Part shown: in pieces, positions 1-6,297 of the stretch
Position numbering within the stretch: the stretch's first letter is position 1
Layout: the number at the start of each line of letters is the position of its first letter
Assembly (NCBI GenBank): GCA_050299435.1
Contig: JBNKVX010000088.1
Coordinates: 1 to 12,857, forward strand
From: 1162T-S-0a-05 sp050299435
GTDB lineage: Bacteria; Pseudomonadota; Gammaproteobacteria; Pseudomonadales; Cellvibrionaceae
DNA length: 12,857 nucleotides
Direction: 5' to 3'
Translations under genes and position numbers: made by a program
The notes under the pieces: model-generated
The model's database searches: none
What the model was told of the DNA's origin: nothing
What the model saw: the letters and a program-made list of their open reading frames with translations, nothing else

Positions 1-293
1 CTCCCGGACAATGGTACCAAGACGTCAACTCTTCAGGTCTTTTTGAAGTTGTCGCCGTGGACGAGAAAAACAGCACCATAGAAATTCAGTACAGCGACGG
101 TGACATAGACGAAATTGAATTGGAAGCTTGGGGTATGTCCAACTATCAAGCTGCAGCGGCACCGGAAGACGGCAATGCCGGTTACGGATTTACTGCCGAG
201 GATCATTGGCAGGAAGAAAACTTTAACAACGACTTCAGTAATCCTCTCGAGTATATCGAGCCTGATTTGTTTCAAGGTTTTGACGAGATTTAG
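1..293 (+). CDS. DUF6763-type acidic protein (3' part only)
   Basis: This is the end of an open frame that enters from the left edge; the first complete codon begins at base 3 and the stop is TAG at 291-293. The visible protein begins PGQWYQDV and continues through GLFEVVAVDE, IEIQYSDGDIDEIELEAW and a strongly acidic, aromatic C-terminal half. The GQWY...FEVVAVDE...IEIQY.DGD.. pattern is what I remember of the small DUF6763 family of gammaproteobacteria; this is recognition from memory. The function of the family is unknown to me. A GTG at 57 could look like a start, but the conserved GQWY part lies upstream in the same frame, so the true start is outside the window. No signal peptide or membrane segment is visible. 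It lies upstream of lexA on the same strand, but lexA has its own promoter. Confidence 0.7.
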   Translation, partial: PGQWYQDVNSSGLFEVVAVDEKNSTIEIQYSDGDIDEIELEAWGMSNYQAAAAPEDGNAGYGFTAEDHWQEENFNNDFSNPLEYIEPDLFQGFDEI

Positions 294-383
294 AGAGTAG
301 TTTCAGTCTAAAGCGCCTCTTACCCTGTTTCCCTTTTTCAACCAAACTGCTGGCCGCGCCTTCGCGGTGACAGTGTTAAAGGC

Positions 384-411
384 TTGCATTCAACAAATTA
401 CTGTATATAAT
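384..411 (+). promoter_or_regulatory. lexA-sulA promoter (sigma70 type)
   Basis: TTGCAT at 384-389 and a perfect TATAAT at 406-411 are separated by 16 bases. The -10 element lies inside the first LexA box, so repressor binding would exclude RNA polymerase. The predicted transcription start is near 418, giving a leader of about 33 bases before the ATG of lexA at 451. Confidence 0.75.
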
Positions 412-435
412 CACACCTACTGTATATTTATCCAG
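401..435 (+). promoter_or_regulatory. tandem LexA boxes (SOS operator)
   Basis: Two near-consensus LexA sites (CTGT-N8-ACAG) stand in tandem. Box 1 at 401-416 is CTGTATATAATCACAC and box 2 at 420-435 is CTGTATATTTATCCAG; each departs from the consensus at one of the eight conserved positions. They are 3 bases apart, 19 bases start to start. The E. coli lexA operator also has two boxes, the second ending CCCAG just before the GGGGGC ribosome-binding region, so this layout is conserved. Expected effect: autoregulation of lexA and SOS induction of the co-transcribed sulA. Confidence 0.9.
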
Positions 436-450
436 AAATTGGGGGCAAGC

Positions 451-1059
451 ATGCTTAAGTTAACAGCACGGCAGCAGCAAATATTGGATCTCATTAAGTC
501 TCACATTGACGAAACCGGATACCCACCCACCCGAGCCGAAATCTCGGAAATTCTTGGGTTTCGATCGGCTAATGCGGCGGAAGAACACCTCAAAGCCCTG
601 GCCCGCAAAGGTGCTATTGAAATTGTACCCGGAGCATCGCGTGGTATAAGGTTGCCAGAATCCCAAATGGGCATCCCCTTAATTGGCCGTGTTGCCGCAG
701 GCAATCCGATTCTGGCGGAAGAGAATATCGAAGAGTATGTCGAGCTTCCCGAACAATTCTTTTACCCTACCCCGGATTACCTGCTTTCTGTACGCGGTAT
801 GAGCATGAAGGATGCTGGAATCCTTGATGGTGATTTACTTGCTGTTCATAAAACCGATCAAGCTCGCAATGGTGACATTATTGTTGCACGCATTGAAGAT
901 GAAGTGACAGTGAAACGCTTTCGTCGAGAAAGAAACAATGCGGTTATTCAGCTCTGGCCAGAAAATCCCGATTTTGATGTGATTGAAGTTGATCTCAGAG
1001 ATGAAAATTTTGCTATCGAAGGACTGAGTGTTGGCATTATTCGACGAGGATTAAACTAA
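451..1059 (+). CDS. lexA: LexA, SOS transcriptional repressor and self-cleaving protease
   Basis: The protein has 202 residues, the same length as E. coli LexA. Residues 1 to about 65 form the winged helix-turn-helix, with TRAEISEILGFRSANAAEEH almost identical to E. coli, so the same CTGT-N8-ACAG operator is expected. The C-terminal S24 peptidase domain has the Ala83-Gly84 cleavage site (RVAAGNP), the catalytic serine Ser118 (VRGMSM) and the lysine Lys155 (VTVKRF). In the known mechanism, RecA filaments on single-stranded DNA stimulate self-cleavage, which relieves repression of DNA repair and division-arrest genes. The ATG at 451 is chosen because GGGGG precedes it at 441-445 and the start matches E. 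coli. An upstream GTG at 367 in frame would run through the promoter and operator. The TAA stop overlaps the sulA ATG by one base (TAATG). Confidence 0.98.
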   Translation: MLKLTARQQQILDLIKSHIDETGYPPTRAEISEILGFRSANAAEEHLKALARKGAIEIVPGASRGIRLPESQMGIPLIGRVAAGNPILAEENIEEYVELPEQFFYPTPDYLLSVRGMSMKDAGILDGDLLAVHKTDQARNGDIIVARIEDEVTVKRFRRERNNAVIQLWPENPDFDVIEVDLRDENFAIEGLSVGIIRRGLN

Positions 1060-1487
1060 TGTCTTCCTTGCATTCACCTCATAGTCTCCAAACATCTTTA
1101 CACAAACTTTTACACTCGGGCATTACGGAAATTGTTCTTCCGTCTGAAAGCACTCAGGAATATCTGCTCGTTTTGCCTATGCTGGCGCATCTCAGTAGAC
1201 AGTCCGAAACCCGTTGGTTTACCTGGATCGCACCGCGCGGCATTAACCGAAAAGTGTTACAGGATTTTGGCTTTGCACTCGACAAGCTACGTATTGTTTA
1301 TACTGCAAATGACGAGGAAACCCTCTGGATGCTCTGGGATGCCTTATCAATGGGGAATAGCGACACTGTGGTCGCCAGTCATGAAAGTCTAAGTGCAGAA
1401 GATCTGAGAAAACTGGAACTTGCTGCGTGTAAAGGTCAAAGCCAGGGTTTGCTTTTGCGCCACAGGCCAGAAACTGCAGCTTGGTAA
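1059..1487 (+). CDS. sulA: SulA-like SOS cell-division inhibitor
   Basis: This 142-residue protein resembles the SulA family, which blocks septation by binding FtsZ during SOS. Family-like segments are TEIVLP (23-28), the hydrophobic YLLVLPMLAHLSRQ (35-48), RWFTWIAPRGI (52-62) and CKGQSQGLLLRHR near the end, which aligns with the NEGNAMGFIMRP region of E. coli SulA. Its place directly behind lexA, with the ATG overlapping the lexA stop, matches the Pseudomonas order and predicts translational coupling and LexA control from the shared operator. It is shorter than E. coli SulA (169 residues) and stops at RPETAAW, without the C-terminal ...NLYH tail that Lon recognises in E. coli. The stop abuts the stop of the convergent gene. 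The family call rests on both pattern and position. Confidence 0.88.
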   Translation: MSSLHSPHSLQTSLHKLLHSGITEIVLPSESTQEYLLVLPMLAHLSRQSETRWFTWIAPRGINRKVLQDFGFALDKLRIVYTANDEETLWMLWDALSMGNSDTVVASHESLSAEDLRKLELAACKGQSQGLLLRHRPETAAW

Positions 1488-2000
1488 TTACTCTTCATGT
1501 GACGTAGATCGCTGGCGATCTATAAATGCTTGCATATCTTTTAACATTTTGGATAAGTCTGCGGTTTGTATTTTCCACCAGTCCACTTTTTCCTGTTCAT
1601 CCAGATCCTGAACCCGAATGAGATTATTATTTGCAGAAATCTCAGCTTCATTTTTTTGCTGGATTCTCTTTTCTGAATGACTGTCTTGATGCAACTGCAA
1701 TAATTGTCGTAACCAACTTTTATCTCGTGTCAGTTCCGCACTCAGATCTTCTATACGAAAATCGTTTTCTGCTTTTTCTAAGGTCGTTTTCAATATTGTC
1801 AGCAGCGGAGAAGAAAAGGAATCGTAAATCACTTTCAGTTCCAGCTCCTCTAGATAGGATAAAAGCGCAAAAACGCTCTGAGTGATCAGCGCGTGCTTGA
1901 TAGCACGCTGCCGAAATAACTCGCGTTCTTCTTCAAGAATATTGAGTTGCGCAAAAGCAAAACTTAAATATTGATTAGTCAGCGTCTTGGAGCCGGGCAT
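1488..2000 (-). CDS. DUF6586-type helical protein of unknown function
   Basis: This 170-residue protein is rich in Leu, Glu, Gln and Lys and predicted to be almost entirely helical, with no signal peptide or membrane segment. Features visible are the TNQYLSFAFAQLNILEEE start (residues 8-25), a hydrophobic helix ALITQSVFALLSYLEEL (37-53), a charged middle (75-125) and a conserved-looking DWWKIQ near 140. In Pseudomonas a protein annotated DUF6586, with a similar N-terminal TNQxLxFA pattern, sits at the same place between sulA and topA; the family name is from memory. The ATG is only 3 bases after the topA stop (TAACTTATG), so it is probably translated by coupling from the topA message. There is no distinct ribosome-binding site. 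Its function is unknown; linkage to topA does not by itself show a role in DNA topology. Confidence 0.72.
   Translation of the reverse strand: MPGSKTLTNQYLSFAFAQLNILEEERELFRQRAIKHALITQSVFALLSYLEELELKVIYDSFSSPLLTILKTTLEKAENDFRIEDLSAELTRDKSWLRQLLQLHQDSHSEKRIQQKNEAEISANNNLIRVQDLDEQEKVDWWKIQTADLSKMLKDMQAFIDRQRSTSHEE
1505..1522. repeat. perfect 8-bp inverted repeat at the sulA / DUF6586 convergent end
   Basis: TAGATCGC at 1505-1512 and GCGATCTA at 1515-1522 are perfect inverted copies with only TG between them; about seven pairs with a four-base loop could form. It lies in the last codons of the minus-strand DUF6586-type gene and 17 bases past the sulA stop. There is no T-run directly after it on either strand, so it does not qualify as a classic intrinsic terminator, though it could slow or end transcription of sulA or help stabilise the 3' end of its mRNA. 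Confidence 0.45.
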
Positions 2001-2003
2001 AAG

Positions 2004-4736
2004 TTACGACTTTTTGCTTGTCGCTTTCTTTTTTACGGCAGTTTTTTTAGTGCTAGCCTTTTTCTTTTTCGTTGCTTTTTTCTTCCCAGCGGCCTTTTTA
2101 GTTGGGGATTTAGCTTCACCACTCTCTACCCATTTTCCATTTTGGTAGAAAGCCTTCCAACCGGTTGCTTTGCCTTCAACCTCTGACTGAACGTATTGCT
2201 CTTTGGTTTTCCGACTAAACCTAATTACGCTTGGAATACCATTGTCATCTTCAACAGGCGCACTAAACAGAAAAGTATATTTACTATCAATTTCATCCTT
2301 ATGCGGCAAAATTTCCTTCACCAAGGGCGCCCGGGTTTCTCGATTTTTTGGAAATTGACTTGCGGCTAGAAATATTCCTGATGCTCCGTCGCGTAACACA
2401 TAATGATCTTCTACTTTATCGCAACTCAGCTCTGGCATAGGGACAGGGTCCATTTTCGGCGGAGCCGCTTCTCCGTTTCTCAGGAGTTTTCGCGTGTTTT
2501 TACATTCTTCGTTACTACAACCAAAATATTTACCAAAGCGCCCTGACTTGAGCTGCATATCATTGCCACATTTGTCACACTCAATTACAGGTCCTTCGTA
2601 ACCTTTGATCTTAAAAACGCCTTTTTCTATTTCATAACCAGCACAATCCGGGTTGCGCCCGCATATGTGTAGCTTGCGACTTTCATCCAATAAATAACTG
2701 TCCATCGCTGTGTTGCATTGCTTACAACGATGTCGCTTTCGAAGTTGTTTTGATTCCGCTTCCTCATCTTCGTCTACATTAACCGCTTCATCGCCACTGA
2801 CGAGATTCATTGTGTTTTTACAGCGCTCTTTCGGTGGCAAGGCATAGCCTGAACAACCCAGAAATACACCGGTACTTCCGGTTCTGATCTGCATATTGCG
2901 GCCGCAGTTGCTGCATTCGATATTTGTTTCTACCGCCTGGTTGCGACGCATGCCTTTATCTGCGTCCTGTGCTTTTTCCACTTTTCCGGAAAAATCTTTA
3001 TAAAATTCATCCAGAAGTTTTAGCCAATTCTTTTTGCCTTCAGCTATAGAATCTAAAGACTCTTCCATGTTTGCGGTAAAGCTATAGTCCATTAAATCAC
3101 TGAAACTTTCACCTAATCGTTCAGTGACAATATCACCCATTTTATTGGCGTAGAATCGACGGTTCTCGACATGTACATAACCGCGGTCCTGAATCGTTGA
3201 AATGATGGCGGCATAAGTGGATGGGCGACCAATGCCGCGTTTTTCCATTTCCTTTACCAGACTGGCTTCGGTGTATCTGGCCGTCGGTTTGGTAAAGTGT
3301 TGCGTGGGAAACAATTCATGCAGTTTGAGTCCGTCACCCACTTTTACATCAGGTAAAATTTTATCTTCGTCTTTCTTCGCTATAGCAGGCATCACCTTGG
3401 TATAACCATCAAATCGAATAACCCTGCCTCGCGCACGCAATTCATAATCACCTGCGCTTACCACAATTGAGCTACTGGTATATTCGGCAGGTGTCATCTG
3501 GCAAGCAACAAACTGTTGCCAAATTAAGGTGTACAGTCGTTCTGCATCTCGCTCCATGCCTACCAGCTGTGTGGGCTTTAAATTGACATCAGAAGGACGT
3601 ATTGCCTCATGCGCCTCCTGAGCACCATCCTTACTTGAATACACATTCGGATTTTCAGGCAGATATTTTGGCCCATACGATTGTTCAATGAATTCACGGC
3701 AATTCGTTACTGCTTCTGCACTTAAATTTGTCGAGTCTGTACGCATGTAGGTGATGTAACCAGCTTCATAAAGTCTTTGCGCCATCATCATGGTTTTCTT
3801 AACGCCAAAACTTAAACGGGTTGATGCGGCTTGCTGTAACGTAGAGGTGATGAACGGTGCTGAGGGTTTACCTTTAGTGGGTTTGTCTTCTCGAGCGCTG
3901 ACGACATAGTCTGCCTTGGTGAGATCTTTAACTGCAGTCTCAGCTTGCTCCTGATTCACTGGCTTGAAGCCGTTTCCCTGATATTTTTTAACTTCGAAAG
4001 CTGCGCGTTCCTTCTTCGCTGTATCCAGTTCCGCGACGACATCCCAATATTCTTCAGGGATAAATGCGCGAATTTCTGCCTCCCTTTCTACGACCAACTT
4101 TACTGCGACCGATTGCACGCGTCCTGCAGATAAGCCTCGTGCAATTTTTTCCCATAGCAAGGGCGATATCATGAAGCCGACAACCCGATCTAAAAATCGG
4201 CGTGCCTGTTGTGCATTGACTCGATTAATATCCAGTTGACCCGGATTTTCAAAGGCTTGCTTTATCGCACTTTTGGTAATTTCGTTAAACACAACGCGAC
4301 GAAACCTGGATTCATCTCCTCCAATTGCCTGTTGTAAATGCCAAGCGATAGCTTCACCTTCTCTATCCAAATCCGTAGCGAGATAAATCGTCTCGGCTTT
4401 TTCAGCGAGTTGTTTCAGCTCTTCTACAACTTTTTCTTTGTTTGGAAGAATTTCATAGTGAGCCGACCAATTATTGTTGGGGTCGATCCCCATGCGCTTC
4501 ACTAGCTGCTGCTTGGCTTTTTTCTGCTTGTGCAGCTCCTTCTCCTCAGGAGACATTTTACGCGTCAGAGCGGCCTGTCTGGCACGCTCCTTGGGATCCA
4601 CAGGCGCACGCCCCCCCGCCGTGGGTAAATCTCGAATATGACCCACACTGGATTTAACAATGTATTGGCTGCCAAGGTATTTGTTAATTGTCTTCGCTTT
4701 GGCAGGCGACTCCACAATGACTAAGGATTTTTGCAT
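2004..4736 (-). CDS. topA: DNA topoisomerase I (type IA) with Lys-rich tail
   Basis: This enzyme relaxes negatively supercoiled DNA by transient single-strand cleavage through a 5'-phosphotyrosine. The protein has 910 residues (E. coli 865). The Toprim domain is at the N-terminus, with Glu9 (VIVESPAKAKT) and the Mg2+-binding Asp122/Asp124/Glu126 (ATDLDREGEA). The active-site tyrosine is Tyr330 in YITYMRTDST, and EKRGIGRPSTYA is at 498-509. Three four-Cys zinc ribbons follow: Cys608/611/628/639, Cys671/674/692/698 and Cys720/723/740/745. After a last domain ending near WVES (869-872), where the E. coli protein ends, there is a Lys-rich tail from 876 to 910. The ATG at 4736 has AAGGGG just upstream. 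Transcription is likely from the promoter at 4803-4831, continuing into the DUF6586-type gene. A seven-G run falls in codons 40-42. Confidence 0.98.
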   Translation of the reverse strand: MQKSLVIVESPAKAKTINKYLGSQYIVKSSVGHIRDLPTAGGRAPVDPKERARQAALTRKMSPEEKELHKQKKAKQQLVKRMGIDPNNNWSAHYEILPNKEKVVEELKQLAEKAETIYLATDLDREGEAIAWHLQQAIGGDESRFRRVVFNEITKSAIKQAFENPGQLDINRVNAQQARRFLDRVVGFMISPLLWEKIARGLSAGRVQSVAVKLVVEREAEIRAFIPEEYWDVVAELDTAKKERAAFEVKKYQGNGFKPVNQEQAETAVKDLTKADYVVSAREDKPTKGKPSAPFITSTLQQAASTRLSFGVKKTMMMAQRLYEAGYITYMRTDSTNLSAEAVTNCREFIEQSYGPKYLPENPNVYSSKDGAQEAHEAIRPSDVNLKPTQLVGMERDAERLYTLIWQQFVACQMTPAEYTSSSIVVSAGDYELRARGRVIRFDGYTKVMPAIAKKDEDKILPDVKVGDGLKLHELFPTQHFTKPTARYTEASLVKEMEKRGIGRPSTYAAIISTIQDRGYVHVENRRFYANKMGDIVTERLGESFSDLMDYSFTANMEESLDSIAEGKKNWLKLLDEFYKDFSGKVEKAQDADKGMRRNQAVETNIECSNCGRNMQIRTGSTGVFLGCSGYALPPKERCKNTMNLVSGDEAVNVDEDEEAESKQLRKRHRCKQCNTAMDSYLLDESRKLHICGRNPDCAGYEIEKGVFKIKGYEGPVIECDKCGNDMQLKSGRFGKYFGCSNEECKNTRKLLRNGEAAPPKMDPVPMPELSCDKVEDHYVLRDGASGIFLAASQFPKNRETRAPLVKEILPHKDEIDSKYTFLFSAPVEDDNGIPSVIRFSRKTKEQYVQSEVEGKATGWKAFYQNGKWVESGEAKSPTKKAAGKKKATKKKKASTKKTAVKKKATSKKS

Positions 4737-4766
4737 ACACCCCTTCTTATTTCTTGCCTGTTATTT

Positions 4767-4783
4767 GTACACCAACCGTGTAC
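4767..4783 (-). promoter_or_regulatory. inverted repeat in the topA leader
   Basis: GTACAC and GTGTAC are perfect 6-bp inverted copies around a five-base centre. The element lies about 13 to 29 bases after the predicted topA transcription start and 31 bases before the ATG. It could be a small hairpin in the leader or a binding site for a dimeric regulator. No known regulator is assigned. Confidence 0.4.
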
Positions 4784-4802
4784 CGGCCTGTTGAGCTGCG
4801 CA

Positions 4803-4831
4803 TATATAAGTCCTATGACTTTTGAGGTCAA
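4803..4831 (-). promoter_or_regulatory. topA promoter (sigma70 type)
   Basis: Reading the minus strand, TTGACC (4831-4826) is followed after exactly 17 bases by TATATA (4808-4803). The predicted start is near 4796, giving a leader of about 60 bases. The stretch directly after the -10 reads TGCGCAG; a G/C-rich discriminator is typical of promoters that respond to supercoiling, which would suit topA, but this is inference. Confidence 0.72.
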
Positions 4832-5047
4832 GAGACGAATTTTTTTCACAGTCGCGCTTTCAGCTGGCTTAAGTTAGATTCCATGTAGTTATATATTGCT
4901 TTAGATATCGATTCTATCTATTTGTTTTTTAAATATATTTTAATGTTTTATTATTACTTGAAACTTTATAAATTAATAGACTGCTTTCACCAAAATTACC
5001 AATCAGAACTAAACTTGAAAGTGTGAGGCAAGAGGAATTTTACAAAC

Positions 5048-5803
5048 ATGTCGGCAATTGAAGCCCTGGCAATTTGCCTGGCATTTGCTTTTTTCTCTCT
5101 AGTGGTGGTCAGCTATGTGAATGGCCGCCAGACGCGCGCACGTCTGATCGCACGTCAGGTTGACCAATTAAAACGTCGAGTTGTTGAATTAGAGGAAATA
5201 CTTTCACTCATCGAACCTCTTGTCGAGTCGCAAAATATTGCAATTCACCTAAACCAGGCCTTGATTGCAATGATTGAGCGCACTTTGACACTTGATCCCA
5301 GCAGTCACTATTTAGAGGCGAATCTGCTTACCGCAGAAGAACGCTTGCGTCAGGTCCAGGGGCAACAAAGTCGTATTGAGATGTGGCGAGTACAAGCGAG
5401 CGATGCAGCTATCGCCCGAGCTCGATATGCCCTCAATGAAACGGGTCGGATTTTAAGGAAGCGCCATGCTCAGGGCGAGTTAAATGACACTGAACTTGAG
5501 CAGTATATTTCCGAGTTAGCTTGGGCACACATGATGATTGGAGTCGTGACCCTGGTTTCTGAAGGCCATCAAGCCATAACCCGGGGAGACGTTCTTAAGG
5601 CCTACGCCTATTATAAAAATGCACAACAATTATTGCTGAGCTCAACACATCCGGATCCGAGAAAAAATAGCTTTATAAAAGAATTAGGCGAGATTATGCA
5701 GGGAAAACGCAAGGCAATTTCATTGGACTTAATGCCTGAATCGGATTACAACCCCAGTGCTGATTCTGCTACCCCTGTTGCCCCAAAAGAAGATCAAATC
5801 TGA
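5048..5803 (+). CDS. membrane-anchored helical protein of unknown function
   Basis: This 251-residue protein is not one I can name. Residues 5-23 form one hydrophobic membrane segment with no cleavage site, followed by the basic NGRQTRARLIAR, so the remainder is probably cytoplasmic. Residues 31-60 look like a short coiled coil (VDQLKRRVVELEEILSLIE). Long helices follow, including a TPR-like segment around 180-198 (GDVLKAYAYYKNAQQLLL). The last 25 residues are polar and probably disordered. The ATG at 5048 has AGAGGAA at 5031-5037, a rather long distance away, but no other start fits. The stop overlaps the end of the convergent gene by 10 bases. From memory, similar proteins lie near uup and slt in Pseudomonas (PA3017 region), which would make this a conserved neighbourhood. 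The gene is clearly real; its role is unknown. Confidence 0.8.
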   Translation: MSAIEALAICLAFAFFSLVVVSYVNGRQTRARLIARQVDQLKRRVVELEEILSLIEPLVESQNIAIHLNQALIAMIERTLTLDPSSHYLEANLLTAEERLRQVQGQQSRIEMWRVQASDAAIARARYALNETGRILRKRHAQGELNDTELEQYISELAWAHMMIGVVTLVSEGHQAITRGDVLKAYAYYKNAQQLLLSSTHPDPRKNSFIKELGEIMQGKRKAISLDLMPESDYNPSADSATPVAPKEDQI

Positions 5804-6297
5804 AACAATGCTCTAAGGTTCTTTAATTTCTGAACAATATCCTCAACAGTTTTTTCATCACTTTTGTCAATTGTTTTTTCCAACCAGTAGATCGAAGCCC
5901 CCAACTTATTAACTTCAACACCAACTATTGAGTCATCAAAAGATTGCAACATCGCCTTGAGCGCCTGGAAAATTTGAGGGCTTAGAAAGCTCTTTTTAAA
6001 CCAATCCCAATCATCGCTAAAATGAATATCGTGTGCATAGGGCTTCCTAAATAATATCAATTCAACGCCAGCCATTTTCTTTGCATATTTTTCATCCCAA
6101 AGTAAATAGTAAACGGCAATTGGAAATTTCTCACTGGCAAAAGGGTTTTGGCCCATCCTTACACGGCAACCCAGGTTTTGAGCATGGGCTCTAATTCGAG
6201 CAAGTCGAGCCTGACTTTTTGTTGGCCTCATAAACATAATCGGGCCCATTAACATGGCGACAGAAAATAATATCGCAACCACCGCTACCCAAGTCAC
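5794..6297 (-). CDS. small membrane-anchored protein coupled to uup
   Basis: This 167-residue protein is not recognised. It has a single N-terminal hydrophobic segment (residues 3-22) followed by a basic stretch, RPTKSQARLARIRAHAQNLG, typical of positive-inside anchoring, so the body is probably cytoplasmic. The body contains YYLLWDEKYAKKMAGVELILFRK and an aromatic DDWDWFKK around 95-102, then a charged helical end. It begins with GTG at 6297 inside the uup stop: the GTGA at 6297-6294 serves both genes, predicting translational coupling. The last 10 bases overlap the end of the convergent gene at 5048-5803. The lone-anchor layout mirrors that of the convergent neighbour. The function is unknown; co-translation with Uup is the only hint. 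Confidence 0.8.
   Translation of the reverse strand: MTWVAVVAILFSVAMLMGPIMFMRPTKSQARLARIRAHAQNLGCRVRMGQNPFASEKFPIAVYYLLWDEKYAKKMAGVELILFRKPYAHDIHFSDDWDWFKKSFLSPQIFQALKAMLQSFDDSIVGVEVNKLGASIYWLEKTIDKSDEKTVEDIVQKLKNLRALFQI

Larger units (their letters stand above)
4737..5047. other. 311-bp divergent intergenic region
   Basis: The right half of this spacer belongs to the gene at 5048. Bases 4921-4980 hold only 6 G or C in 60. An inverted repeat TAGATA-N7-TATCTA lies at 4902-4920. I found no convincing -35/-10 pair for the rightward gene, although TATATT (4934-4939) and TATAAA (4967-4972) are possible -10 elements. The left half carries the topA promoter and leader repeat, described separately. 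No small ORF or RNA gene is recognised. Confidence 0.6.

Noticed and set aside
33..275. 80-residue minus-strand open frame opposite the DUF6763-type gene
   Set aside because: It lies wholly antisense to a frame with recognisable family motifs and has no ribosome-binding site or domain pattern.
354..367. CCGCG-CCTT-CGCGG hairpin as terminator of the DUF6763-type gene
   Set aside because: The stem is only 5 bp and no T-run follows; it could be chance in a GC-richer patch.
367..450. N-terminally extended LexA from GTG 367
   Set aside because: It would translate across the promoter and both LexA boxes; ATG 451 has a good ribosome-binding site and gives the 202-residue E. coli length.
4611..4617. 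Seven-C (G7 in the gene) run near the start of topA as a phase-variable switch
   Set aside because: TopA is normally essential, the frame is intact, and the run simply encodes Gly-Gly; phase variation is unlikely.
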